This document shows positions 5,104 to 13,099 of a stretch of 21,279 bases of DNA, piece by piece. The notes beneath the pieces were generated by a model. It made no database searches. It was not told the DNA's origin and saw only the letters and a list, made by a program, of their open reading frames with translations. This stretch comes from a virus: IMG/VR virus record IMGVR_UViG_3300032073_000320, positions 1 through 21,279 of that record; one strand, written 5' to 3'. The number at the start of each line of letters is the position of its first letter. Positions within the stretch are counted from its first letter, which is position 1. A program made the position numbers and the translations under genes.

Positions 5104-6402
5104 TTATAGAATGTTAGATACTGCTAACTTTCTGTAGTATTGGTTACTACCATCAGATGCTAATCCACTTGAAGGTGTATCACCAACAAAAGGATTACTT
5201 ACCATACCGTAACGAGTTTTGAAACCAATTTTCGGTTGGAAAGTGTTCTCGCCAACTGCACGAACCATTTGTAATGGAACGTAAGGACAATAGAACATAC
5301 CAGCATCATAAGGATTACTTCCTCTATAACCAACTGTCATGTAGTCTGATCCAGCATATGGGTCAACATACACTTTAATTCTACCGTTAAGAACACCAGC
5401 AAAAGTATTACCAGTATCATCAACGTTTAAGTTAGTTGATAGAGCAGGTGTGTAATCTAATACGCCTGCCATTGAAAGAGCAGATGCTACATCAGATGAA
5501 CATAGGATAAAGTTACCTTTTCCTCTACGTGTATCTTTTGCAATCTTGTTTGATTCTCTTTCGATTTGGAATAATAGTCCTTTGAATTTCTCAACTGACC
5601 ATCTTCCGTTAGCATCAACGTCTAAGTTGAAAGTACCTGCACTTGCTGTTGCCTGGGCGCCAGTTTGTGCTTGGTTGTTTACTTCTCTTACAACTTCTCT
5701 GTTGATTTCTGCTAAAATTTCAGCAGACAGAATGTTTGCTAATTCTGATTCAGCATCAAGACCATGAATTGCTTTTAAGTCTTGTGCTAACTCTAGTGAG
5801 TATTCCGCTTTGAGTGCTCTTGAAACTGCTGTTACAGTTGCTTTCTCGATTGTGAAAGACATAGATGCGAAATTATTTCCACTTCCTAATGTCTCTGCTG
5901 CCGCAGTATTCATACCAGTTGTAGTTGCGTTTTGATACGCACTTGAACCGGCAAATGGATCGCCTTCAGGGTCGGAATCTTTTCCGTCTGTATTAGCATC
6001 TGCCGCGGCACTATGACCAGTTCTTGGTTCATTAACGCCCATTGCTTCAGAGTTTGCTAATCTGCTACCTGATGGATAATCTTGATATCTTGCTTTCATG
6101 GCGAAGATAAGTCCTGTCGGACCAGTCATTGGTTGAACACCGCAAATGTCGTAAGCAACGAGATTTGGCATAGCACGTCTTACTAATGAGATCAATATTG
6201 GATCCCAGTTAGAAATAGCGGCCCCAGTAGAGTTTAAAGGTGCTGCCTCAGATAAACTTTGTCTATCTTCCGCAAGTGCTTTCTCTTGGTTTTCGAGAAT
6301 CACTGCTGTAACCGCTTTCTTGTAGTTATCACCGATCTCAGGAAGATCGTTGTGCTCTAGAATAGGCGACCACTTTTCTTGTAAATTTTCTGATTGAAAC
6401 AT
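5104..6402 (-). CDS. 23: Major capsid protein gp23
   Basis: 432 aa, shorter than T4 gp23 (521 aa). Hallmarks: N-terminal 'LQEKWSPILEHNDLPEIGDNYKKAV' pattern (7-31), as in T4 'LLNKWKPLLEGEGLPEI', then 'VRRAMPNLVAYDICGVQPMTGPTG' (74-97), a signature of the family. Residues 50-53 (L-S-E-A) match the gp21 cleavage rule (L/I)-x-E, so a propeptide of 52 residues and a mature chain of about 380 are predicted. The C-terminus PKIGFKTRYGMVSNPFV is also typical. Ribosome-binding site AAAGGAGA precedes the ATG. The gene is 17 bases from the scaffold gene, has no promoter of its own in that gap, and ends in a strong terminator. Confidence 0.97.
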   Translation of the reverse strand: MFQSENLQEKWSPILEHNDLPEIGDNYKKAVTAVILENQEKALAEDRQSLSEAAPLNSTGAAISNWDPILISLVRRAMPNLVAYDICGVQPMTGPTGLIFAMKARYQDYPSGSRLANSEAMGVNEPRTGHSAAADANTDGKDSDPEGDPFAGSSAYQNATTTGMNTAAAETLGSGNNFASMSFTIEKATVTAVSRALKAEYSLELAQDLKAIHGLDAESELANILSAEILAEINREVVREVNNQAQTGAQATASAGTFNLDVDANGRWSVEKFKGLLFQIERESNKIAKDTRRGKGNFILCSSDVASALSMAGVLDYTPALSTNLNVDDTGNTFAGVLNGRIKVYVDPYAGSDYMTVGYRGSNPYDAGMFYCPYVPLQMVRAVGENTFQPKIGFKTRYGMVSNPFVGDTPSSGLASDGSNQYYRKLAVSNIL

Positions 6403-6419
6403 TACATTTCTCCTTTAAA

Positions 6420-7799
6420 TTAACCTAATGGTTTTAGTTTGCTTATTGCAGTAGTGTACTGATTCATAGTAGGGTCAAGAATAGTTTCTTTCTCTTCTGA
6501 GAATTCTCCTGTTCCTTCTTCTACTACAGTTTCTTCTGCAATCGTTTCACTATCAGCAGGAAAGTATGCTTCTTTGATTTCTGAAACCTTCTCTGAGAAG
6601 TCTTCTTCATTCATGAAGTCTACACCTTTTGCTAATGAAACTAGTTTTTCCACCTGAGATTCAGACAAGTCGGAACATGCCTCTCTCACGATGTTGTCTC
6701 TTTTAAGATTGTCTAACTCTTCGACCATTTCCATATTTTTAGATACTTCAGTGTCTAGTTTGTCTTCCATCTCATCAAGACGATTTGCGAGTTCGTCCAT
6801 GACGTTATACTTATCTTCTGGTACTTCAACATAATGTTCTACGAACAACTGCTTAAGTCCTCCAATAAAGTTTTCGGTCATTTCGGATCTCAATCCTCTT
6901 TCGATTGCGAGTTCGTTTTCTTTCGTCCACTCTTCCGCACAGAAAGTAAGATACTTATCAACTGCCTCTGCGAGGTCGTCTTTAACTGTATCTATTCCGG
7001 ATTTTAAATTCTCGGAGTACTCAGACTCCATCTGTTCTTTGATCTCTTCGACTTTAGATGATACCGCCGCCTTGAAGATTGTTCTTGCTTTCTCAGAATT
7101 TTCTTCTGATAATTCAAGTGCTTCAGAAATTTTAGATAGGTCGTCTTCTATTTCGATCTCTACTAGTGAAGATTCAACTTCTGTAGACTCTTCGACATCT
7201 TTTTTCTTCTTGTCGTCTTCGTCTTCATGCTCGTCTTCGTCTTCTTCTACTTCGTCCTTCTTTGGATCCTTCATAGAGTTTACTTTGTTATAACCTTCTT
7301 CAACGTCTTCATCATCTTTTTTCTTCATGAGTTCAACTATTGATCTTGCGATCTCTGCCTTAGTCAAGGATTCGTCCACTTCTTCTTCGTCAGACATGTC
7401 CATTTTCAACTTCATAAGTTCTTGCTTATCCATGCCTTTCATCTTGTCGACCATTGCCTTGATCATTGCCATTTTAGAAGGTTTTTCTTCTTCAGAATCT
7501 TCCTCTTCAGCAACTTTTTTCAACTTGGGTTGAGGTTCAGGTTTTGATGCACCTTTTTGTTGAGGATCGTTTGATACGTCCTTAACATTAGATGCTGACT
7601 TAACTGAATCAACTGCTTTGTCAACAGGATTTTCTTCAGGTTTGACGACTTCACCTTTCCCGCCTTCTATTTTAGCGGCGTCAGATGAACCTTGCTTAAC
7701 AGGTTTTTGATCCCCTTTCTCTGCTTTAGCATCAGGTTGCTGACCTTCGGTCATCACTTCTGCGATAGCATCGGATAGGTTTTTTTCTAAATCTGCCAT
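6420..7799 (-). CDS. 22: Prohead core scaffolding protein gp22 (enlarged, highly acidic)
   Basis: 459 aa compared with 269 in T4. The C-terminal half (about 215-459) is a coiled-coil-rich scaffold with 'ANRLDEMEDKLDTEVSKNMEMVEELDNLKRDN'-type heptads and the typical ending MNQYTTAISKLKPLG. The N-terminal half is low-complexity: Lys/Glu/Pro-rich to about residue 110, then helical, with an Asp/Glu run near 181-196 followed by KKKK. Position between protease gp21 and capsid gp23 fixes the role: it builds the prohead core and is then degraded by gp21. Numerous L-x-E or I-x-E sites fit that. A late promoter (7836-7843) and a CAGGAGA ribosome-binding site precede it. The Ser-rich ORFs on the other strand are shadows of the acidic codons. 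Confidence 0.92.
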   Translation of the reverse strand: MADLEKNLSDAIAEVMTEGQQPDAKAEKGDQKPVKQGSSDAAKIEGGKGEVVKPEENPVDKAVDSVKSASNVKDVSNDPQQKGASKPEPQPKLKKVAEEEDSEEEKPSKMAMIKAMVDKMKGMDKQELMKLKMDMSDEEEVDESLTKAEIARSIVELMKKKDDEDVEEGYNKVNSMKDPKKDEVEEDEDEHEDEDDKKKKDVEESTEVESSLVEIEIEDDLSKISEALELSEENSEKARTIFKAAVSSKVEEIKEQMESEYSENLKSGIDTVKDDLAEAVDKYLTFCAEEWTKENELAIERGLRSEMTENFIGGLKQLFVEHYVEVPEDKYNVMDELANRLDEMEDKLDTEVSKNMEMVEELDNLKRDNIVREACSDLSESQVEKLVSLAKGVDFMNEEDFSEKVSEIKEAYFPADSETIAEETVVEEGTGEFSEEKETILDPTMNQYTTAISKLKPLG

Positions 7800-7835
7800 T
7801 TTTTTCTCCTGTTTGAGTTTTGTAAATAACTCTTT

Positions 7836-7843
7836 TATTTATA
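7836..7843 (-). promoter_or_regulatory. T4-type late promoter (TATAAATA) for scaffold and capsid genes
   Basis: Perfect octamer followed by AAAG on the minus strand, overlapping the very end of the protease gene region. Predicted start near 7830 leaves a 30-base leader with a CAGGAGA ribosome-binding site 6 bases before the ATG. It should drive the most abundant late transcript, genes 22-23, up to the terminator at 5059-5087. Confidence 0.85.
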
Positions 7844-7845
7844 TG

Positions 7846-8499
7846 TTAAAGGTTCTCAACGAACTTTTTCCATAAATTTAACTTGGTTTCTTCTAGTTTA
7901 TTGAGTCTAGCAGTCTTCAATTCCCATTGCATTTGCTCTGCCTCTTTTGCTTTTAGAATACCATTTTCAAATATCCATTCAACTCCTTCCATGATTCCTT
8001 CTACGAAGGCCTCAGGTGCTGATGGATCAGCAACTATATCAGCGGCAGTTGCCAACTGAAAATCACTTTTAACATGCTGGGCGCCATTCTTTTGCTCTAG
8101 TGATCCTAGACCTCTAGATGAGACTCCCAGTTTTGCACCGTCATCGATTAAATTTCTAACGATTTGACCGTTTGGTGTACTTAAAATTTTTGCTCTTCCC
8201 ACATAGTTGTTACCATCTTCTTCGAGTTTAGTAATCAAATGTGAGACTTTGTCTAAATTGATTGTTGGTCCTTCTGGGTGTCCTAACTCCCCAAAAGCAC
8301 GACCTTGTTCGACAAATTCTTTGTTGTATCTCTCAACTTCTTTTGCCATTATTGCTTTAGGATATACACGACCATTTCTATTCTTGATCTCAGATTGCAT
8401 GAATACGCCTTCTATAAAGTATTCCTTTTGACCCTTATCGTTCTCTTCTATAATTACGGGTGATACACTATAGTCGTTAAATTCAGATATTAATTTCAT
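7846..8499 (-). CDS. 21: Prohead core protease gp21
   Basis: 217 aa, against 212 in T4. It is a serine protease of the herpesvirus-assemblin-like fold that digests the scaffold and trims the capsid protein. Visible signature: 'GRVYPKAIM' (43-51), catalytic histidine H74 in 'GELGHPEGPTINLDKVSHLI' (70-89), and 'LGVSSRGLG' (124-132), with the nucleophile at S127 or S128 and the usual R-G after it. The ATG overlaps the upstream core-protein gene by 17 bases, and an AGGAGC ribosome-binding site lies within that gene. Order 20-67-68-21-22-23 is as in T4. Confidence 0.95.
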   Translation of the reverse strand: MKLISEFNDYSVSPVIIEENDKGQKEYFIEGVFMQSEIKNRNGRVYPKAIMAKEVERYNKEFVEQGRAFGELGHPEGPTINLDKVSHLITKLEEDGNNYVGRAKILSTPNGQIVRNLIDDGAKLGVSSRGLGSLEQKNGAQHVKSDFQLATAADIVADPSAPEAFVEGIMEGVEWIFENGILKAKEAEQMQWELKTARLNKLEETKLNLWKKFVENL

Positions 8500-8788
8500 C
8501 TATTGCTCCTAAAATTTCTTCTTTAGAGATGTTTTCTTCACCCATCGTTAACATTACATTCTTTATATTCTTCATCTCTTTCTCTGCGGCCTTTATATTT
8601 TTGTAAGTGCCGATCTTAACATCGTCCATATATACATGAACTTTATTTCTTCTGTCTTGTCCGTAGACAATATTGACAGGTTTGCCAGAGACCTTATGTG
8701 TCTCTCTCTTTACTTCCTCTTGATCTTTAGGAAGTTTGAATTTGGCCTCATTCAGTTCCTGAGTTATCTGTTTCCAAGTCTTGCTCAT
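8483..8788 (-). CDS. 68: Prohead core protein, gp68-like
   Basis: 101 aa. Sequence similarity to T4 gp68 (141 aa) is not obvious by eye. The assignment rests on its position between portal/gp67 and protease gp21 and on its small, charged composition. A compact beta-then-helix block is seen (KPVNIVYGQDRRNKVHVYMDDVKIG, about 36-60, then 'TYKNIKAAEKEMKNIKNVM'), which looks like a small alpha-beta module rather than plain scaffold. The start overlaps the gp67-like gene by 41 bases, an unusually long out-of-phase overlap. The end overlaps the gp21 start by 17. The overlap means a later start could be used, but this is the first ATG in the frame. Confidence 0.6.
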   Translation of the reverse strand: MSKTWKQITQELNEAKFKLPKDQEEVKRETHKVSGKPVNIVYGQDRRNKVHVYMDDVKIGTYKNIKAAEKEMKNIKNVMLTMGEENISKEEILGAIDEINI

Positions 8789-8933
8789 TATTGTTCCAAT
8801 CTACTTGCATTTCAACTCTTTTCATGTCGACTGCATCTGCTGTTTTACTTTTGATATTATCAAAAATAGAATCTCTAGCATCATGCAATTTACCTGCTTC
8901 GATTTGATCTACGATTTTTCTTGCATCACTCAT
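8748..8933 (-). CDS. 67: Small prohead core protein, gp67-like
   Basis: 61 aa with a helical N-terminus (MSDARKIVDQIEAGKLHDAR) and an acidic, Asn/Asp/Glu-rich C-terminal tail. T4 gp67 (80 aa) has the same layout: a helical start 'IEAIKSNDLVAARKLF' then an acidic tail. It stands directly after the portal gene, as in T4. A GGAGGA ribosome-binding site lies within the last codons of the portal gene and the gene starts 2 bases after the portal stop. The role would be prohead core formation and shape control. The assignment is by layout and position. Confidence 0.7.
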   Translation of the reverse strand: MSDARKIVDQIEAGKLHDARDSIFDNIKSKTADAVDMKRVEMQVDWNNNEQDLETDNSGTE

Positions 8934-8935
8934 CT

Positions 8936-10474
8936 TTAGAATCCTCCGAATTCATCATTATCATCTTCTCCATCATCTCCACCTTCAGAATTTATCTCTT
9001 GATCCATAACTGCTATTTCATCATCAGTCATATTCAAAATCTTTCTTCTAACGTAAGAATTAGAGAAGTACTTACCTATATATGATTCGGCCGAAGAAAG
9101 TAAATCTAATCTTTCTTTCATAATCTCTTGCTCTTTTAATTCAGTGAAGTGATTATCAGTAGCAAAATCATATATTAAAAAGTCTGCGATAGCATCGAAC
9201 TCTTCACTTTTCATGATATTTTTCAATATCAATTGAGTTCTAAGCATATCTGTAAACACTCTTGCAAATTTATTTTGCAAACGTTTAGTGAACTTATTAA
9301 ACTTAAGTTCGTCTCTAGAAATCTCAGATGAACGACCCATATTGAATCCATTATCTGCTTCCATTCTAGTTACAGGAACATTGAGAGAACGATATAACTT
9401 CTTCTTGAAGTATTCTATATCATCTATATCTGACAGGTTTTGACCACCTGGTAGAGTTGTTATCTCTGTCCCTCGGCCACCTTCTCTTCTAGGTAACCAA
9501 AAATCTTCTAGCATTGACATGTGGCGTCTATCATCTTTGATCTCGCCAGTGTCTGCATTGTAAACAAGTTTATTTCTATACTTGTTCATGACATCGCCCA
9601 AGTATTGTTCTGCTTTTGCTTTTGGCAAGTTACCAACATCAATGTAGAAGATTCTTCTTTCTGGTGCTCTTGATATTCTGTAGATAACAAGTGCATCTTC
9701 CATCATTGCTAACTGGTTTGCAGTCTTCAATGCTTTGTGCATATATCCGATTACAATATTCTTAGTGTAATCTAACATTCCAGAAGTAGTATAACTTACT
9801 GCCTCTGGTGCTATTCTAAGAGTTGCGCCTTCGTTAGCACTGCTCTTATCGAAACCTTTGTCGTTGAATACGTAGAACTCTTCAACTTTTTTAATACGTA
9901 CGATCTGATCTTTGCCTTTTTCTTTCTCTACGTTTCGAACTTTCTTAATCTTTAACGGATCAACATTTCTGATGTCGACCATACCCCTATTAGGGTTTTT
10001 AGAGTCCACAACCTTATGGAAGTAGATTCTACCATCAACGTACCATTTTCTGAAGATTTCGTGAGAGTTCTGATTGAACTTCATCATTGATAAAATGTGC
10101 TTGAACTCATCTTGTATCTTCTTCTTAATACTGGCAGACAGTTGTAAAGATTCTAAATCTAAACTTACTGTTCTATCTTCTGTATCAGATATAACACATT
10201 CGTTAACGATATCTTCGATGGCCGCATCACATTCGGGAACTAGTGATGTTTCCCTGTATCTTCGGATGAGACCAACCTCATCTTTGATACCACCTTCCAT
10301 ATCGACATAAGAACCGTATGCCCCACCCGATATGAAACCCCCAGGTTGCTTACTAATGACGGGTGTGCCATCATCAGATTGTGGAGGTACAAAAGACGCC
10401 GCCGACGTCTTCTCTATATCTTTTCCTCGTAATTCTTCTTTCTTACGATTTATTTCAAACCCAAATATTTCCAT
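8936..10474 (-). CDS. 20: Portal vertex protein gp20
   Basis: 512 aa, near T4's 524. It forms the dodecameric portal at the unique vertex through which DNA enters. Family landmarks: 'LIRRYRETSLVPECDAAIEDIVNECVISD' (88-116), 'VDGRIYFHKVVD' (144-155), 'RISRAPERRIFYIDVGNLPKAKAEQYL' (about 266-292), and 'SLNVPVTRM' near 362. The long N-terminal Gly/Pro linker (about 25-55) and the acidic Asp/Glu-rich C-terminus are usual. No ribosome-binding site is visible: the ATG is preceded directly by AAATATATATT and by the late octamer at 10481-10488. Upstream is an 11-bp hairpin after the tail tube gene. Confidence 0.97.
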   Translation of the reverse strand: MEIFGFEINRKKEELRGKDIEKTSAASFVPPQSDDGTPVISKQPGGFISGGAYGSYVDMEGGIKDEVGLIRRYRETSLVPECDAAIEDIVNECVISDTEDRTVSLDLESLQLSASIKKKIQDEFKHILSMMKFNQNSHEIFRKWYVDGRIYFHKVVDSKNPNRGMVDIRNVDPLKIKKVRNVEKEKGKDQIVRIKKVEEFYVFNDKGFDKSSANEGATLRIAPEAVSYTTSGMLDYTKNIVIGYMHKALKTANQLAMMEDALVIYRISRAPERRIFYIDVGNLPKAKAEQYLGDVMNKYRNKLVYNADTGEIKDDRRHMSMLEDFWLPRREGGRGTEITTLPGGQNLSDIDDIEYFKKKLYRSLNVPVTRMEADNGFNMGRSSEISRDELKFNKFTKRLQNKFARVFTDMLRTQLILKNIMKSEEFDAIADFLIYDFATDNHFTELKEQEIMKERLDLLSSAESYIGKYFSNSYVRRKILNMTDDEIAVMDQEINSEGGDDGEDDNDEFGGF

Positions 10475-10480
10475 AATATA

Positions 10481-10488
10481 TATTTATA
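10481..10488 (-). promoter_or_regulatory. T4-type late promoter (TATAAATA) at the portal gene
   Basis: Perfect octamer ending 7 bases before the ATG at 10474, so the predicted late transcript has a leader of about one base. It overlaps the last four bases (10485-10488) of the 11-bp hairpin at 10485-10510. Confidence 0.75.
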
Positions 10489-10510
10489 TCACCCCAAGAG
10501 GGGTGATATA
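10485..10510 (-). repeat. Perfect 11-bp inverted repeat with 4-base loop between tail tube and portal genes
   Basis: TATATCACCCC (10485-10495) and GGGGTGATATA (10500-10510) are exact reverse complements around AAGA. On the minus-strand transcript the hairpin begins 7 bases after the tail tube stop codon and ends 10 bases before the portal ATG. It is not followed by a U-run, so it is not a standard intrinsic terminator. It could protect the 3' end of tail tube mRNA, weaken readthrough, or reduce portal translation from readthrough mRNA. The late promoter overlaps its 3' arm, and transcripts from that promoter lack it. Confidence 0.85.
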
Positions 10511-10517
10511 TCCGTTA

Positions 10518-11015
10518 TTAAACGACTCTTTCCCAGTGTGAATATTGGAATTCAACATCAAATGTCTCCAATGCATCGACTGTCTCGTAAGATAAGTCAA
10601 TAGCACCAATACTTGTTGGAAACATGTTAAAGAATTCGTATCTTGCTAACACTGAGTCGTCTTTGTTTAATTGCTCGACAAATGCTCTGTCTACTAAGTA
10701 ATCTAATGATGTAATACCTTCTCCAGAATCTAACTCTTGAATATCTGTTTGCCAGTTTTCTAGAGCGGTTCTTGCTGAGAACTCAACATCATTAATAATA
10801 GTTACTGTCCAAGGTTCAAATGTTCTGTCTCCTGCGAGTTTCAGAACGTGTCCTCTAAACTGTTGTTCTACTACACCTACTGTAGCGGCAGGGATCTGTG
10901 CGGCCTGACATAGAAATTCGATTTTGTCACCACTTCGAGGTAAAAAGACTCTGAATCTATTTGCTCTTGGGCCACCACCGATTAACTGTGCTTTAAATTG
11001 ATCTATTGTTGCCAT
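10518..11015 (-). CDS. 19: Tail tube protein gp19
   Basis: 165 aa, against 163 in T4. Hexamers stack to form the inner tail tube. Family features: 'MATIDQFKAQLIGGGPRANRFRV' start, 'GDRTFEPWTVTIINDVEF' (62-79), 'ALENWQTDIQ' helix, and 'NMFPTSIGAIDLSYETVDALETFDVEFQY' closing strands, all typical of the T4 gp19 family. Ribosome-binding site AAGGAG precedes the ATG. It is 10 bases from the sheath gene end and has no promoter of its own, so it depends on the sheath late promoter. A second protein in this window (3147-3683) follows the same plan. Confidence 0.95.
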   Translation of the reverse strand: MATIDQFKAQLIGGGPRANRFRVFLPRSGDKIEFLCQAAQIPAATVGVVEQQFRGHVLKLAGDRTFEPWTVTIINDVEFSARTALENWQTDIQELDSGEGITSLDYLVDRAFVEQLNKDDSVLARYEFFNMFPTSIGAIDLSYETVDALETFDVEFQYSHWERVV

Positions 11016-11025
11016 GCTTTACTCC

Positions 11026-13032
11026 TTAAACTGCTCCGTAGATTTCTTCGAACTCGACACCACTACGTGATGCAACGAAGTTCAATGTTATAAAGTTGAT
11101 AGACTTAGCAGGTTTGATAAAGATAGAACATACAAATTCGTTTCTATCTATAACTGAATCAGTGTTGTTTGTTTCATCACAAACTACTGAGAAGTCTACT
11201 AGTCCTCTTCTATTCTTAACATCTCTTAAGAAAGGTTCTACAGTTGATCTAAACTGTGCTCTAGTGAATGCATCGTTAAATTCGAACAGTTGTGCTTTAG
11301 CGGCAACTGATATTGCTTTCTCTAGTACCATGAACAATCTTCTTACATTGATTCTATCGAATGCTGAAGGACTTGTTAATGCAGTTTTGTCTCCGAAAAG
11401 AACTGTACCTTGTCCAGGGAATGTTACTATTGGATTGATTCTTTGCTTGTAAAGTTCATCTCTTGATGCTGACTTAGGATTATAAGCAAGTTTAGTAATT
11501 CCTAGATACTGACCTCTTGAGAATCCTGCTGGTGAATACCATGGATCTTGTAGTAAGTCTGATCTTGCCATTATACCTGCTGTATGGGCATTGCCAGGGA
11601 TCCAACAATATCTATCATTGAATCTGTCATATTGATATACCCAACCTGAATCGAATACTGCATAACTGCTTGAAGTTAATGGAGCAAAGTCCAATTTAAC
11701 TTGATCAGTTTGTGCTGATTCAGATGCTTGGTTAACTAAACTGTTTTTCTTAGGTGATGCAACAACTAGAATATCTTTTCTTAACTCTGCTATATTAATA
11801 GCGGCGTTAACTATTGAAGTGTGATCTGCTCTTATGTCTTGATCAACTCCTGATCCGTTATCTGTTCTTGTAGAACCTATAATCAAGAATGAATAATCTT
11901 GAGTTTCACCATCTTCAAAATGCTTTTGAAGTGCGGCAGTTTTTTCTCCTGCTGTTGGTGATCTACCATCAACACCACCTGCTAGTGATTTGTTGATTGG
12001 GAGAGCAGGTCTTAAGAATGCTTTACCTGATGCTAATGATCCTGCAAATGTTCTATCGTTTCCTGCTTCGCCAGATCCCATGATGAGAACATCATGTCCT
12101 GACCAGTAAATGTATTTACTGTTGTTTGCGATTACATCTTTATAATGATTTGAGTTACCTGCTGAATCTTTTCCATCTGACCCTAATGATACGAAACCGT
12201 ATGTTTCTAGAATTGAATTTTGAACTCCTGTCCAACTTCCATCTTCATCTGATACTACAACGTGAATTTCATCGTTTGCGGCACCATTTTGAGTCGCACT
12301 TGCAGATGTTCCTGGTGCTTTATCAAAAGCATCGTGGAATTCCCAGAATCTATCGATATTCTCGTCATCTACTACTGCTGTTAATAGTCCAGTACCTGCT
12401 GGTTGATTCAATGCTTCTATTGTTAAAGCATTAGTGTTGATTGCTGTAATTCTATATTTAGAACTGTGATTAGCAAACTTGATAATGTCTCTGACTCTGA
12501 AAGCAGTTCCGTCATCTACATCAATAGTAGATACTGTTACTGCGTGTCCGCCTGATTTATTAACTTTGTTTGCCGCGTCATTAAAAAATGCGTTACTTGA
12601 TCCACATATAGAAACTTTAAGTGAGTTACCTAAAGCACCTGGATATCTTGATACCCAGTTTCCTGCTGTAGATGCCTGACCACCATTCTTAAATGTGTTT
12701 ATATAATCGTCATCGTTCTTTAAATTTAATGTTGTGGCGCCACTTGCATTAGCAGATTTTAACCCTGTTGTGTTAATTCTTACTAGTTTCAGTGCTGATC
12801 CATATCTTAGAAAAGAGTCTGCTGAATAAAAATCTTCTGCTCCAGCATCTGAATTTGCGGGTTGATGTACACAATCCACTAACTCTTGTCCGCTTGAAAC
12901 TGTTTTTACTTCGTCAACAGGACCCCATTGAAAGACACCAGCATACGCCCCTACTGTTGAGGAAACTGCTGGAACAACATTCGAAAGATCAATTTCTTTG
13001 ATCTGAACGCCTGGTGATACTTGAAATGCCAT
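11026..13032 (-). CDS. 18: Contractile tail sheath protein gp18
   Basis: 668 aa, T4 659. N-terminal 'FQVSPGVQIKEIDLSNVVPAVSST' and 'GAYAGVFQWGPVDEV' are sheath hallmarks. The C-terminal domain 'DINVRRLFMVLEKAI'-type motif (here DRINVRRLFMVLEKAI, about 556-571) and 'FVCSIFIKPAKSINFITLNF' are conserved in contractile sheaths. Residues about 165-222 form a beta-rich module (VSTIDVDDGTAFRVRDIIKF, then ITAINTNALTIEAL) like small modules common in marine phage structural proteins, probably surface-exposed. Ribosome-binding site CAGGAGA precedes the ATG, with a late promoter 40 bases upstream. Repeated segments of the codon-shadow ORFs on the plus strand are not genes. Confidence 0.96.
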   Translation of the reverse strand: MAFQVSPGVQIKEIDLSNVVPAVSSTVGAYAGVFQWGPVDEVKTVSSGQELVDCVHQPANSDAGAEDFYSADSFLRYGSALKLVRINTTGLKSANASGATTLNLKNDDDYINTFKNGGQASTAGNWVSRYPGALGNSLKVSICGSSNAFFNDAANKVNKSGGHAVTVSTIDVDDGTAFRVRDIIKFANHSSKYRITAINTNALTIEALNQPAGTGLLTAVVDDENIDRFWEFHDAFDKAPGTSASATQNGAANDEIHVVVSDEDGSWTGVQNSILETYGFVSLGSDGKDSAGNSNHYKDVIANNSKYIYWSGHDVLIMGSGEAGNDRTFAGSLASGKAFLRPALPINKSLAGGVDGRSPTAGEKTAALQKHFEDGETQDYSFLIIGSTRTDNGSGVDQDIRADHTSIVNAAINIAELRKDILVVASPKKNSLVNQASESAQTDQVKLDFAPLTSSSYAVFDSGWVYQYDRFNDRYCWIPGNAHTAGIMARSDLLQDPWYSPAGFSRGQYLGITKLAYNPKSASRDELYKQRINPIVTFPGQGTVLFGDKTALTSPSAFDRINVRRLFMVLEKAISVAAKAQLFEFNDAFTRAQFRSTVEPFLRDVKNRRGLVDFSVVCDETNNTDSVIDRNEFVCSIFIKPAKSINFITLNFVASRSGVEFEEIYGAV

Positions 13033-13071
13033 ACTTTTCTCCTGTTAAACTAAAAAAGTTGTTTACTGTTT

Positions 13072-13079
13072 TATTTATA
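13072..13079 (-). promoter_or_regulatory. T4-type late promoter (TATAAATA) for sheath and tube genes
   Basis: Perfect octamer followed by AAAC, in the 67-base gap between terminase and sheath genes. The predicted start near 13066 gives a leader of about 33 bases with a CAGGAGA ribosome-binding site. Nothing else is seen in this gap. Confidence 0.85.
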
Positions 13080-13099
13080 ATCTTTGATATCTCACTAGA

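Noticed and set aside
7039-7533. Ser-rich plus-strand ORFs (7039-7293 and 7327-7533)
   Set aside because: Ser runs are the antisense of the Glu/Asp codons of the scaffold gene.
12126-12434. 102-aa plus-strand ORF inside gp18
   Set aside because: Leu/His-rich low-complexity translation, lies wholly inside the sheath gene, no ribosome-binding site or promoter; it is a codon shadow.
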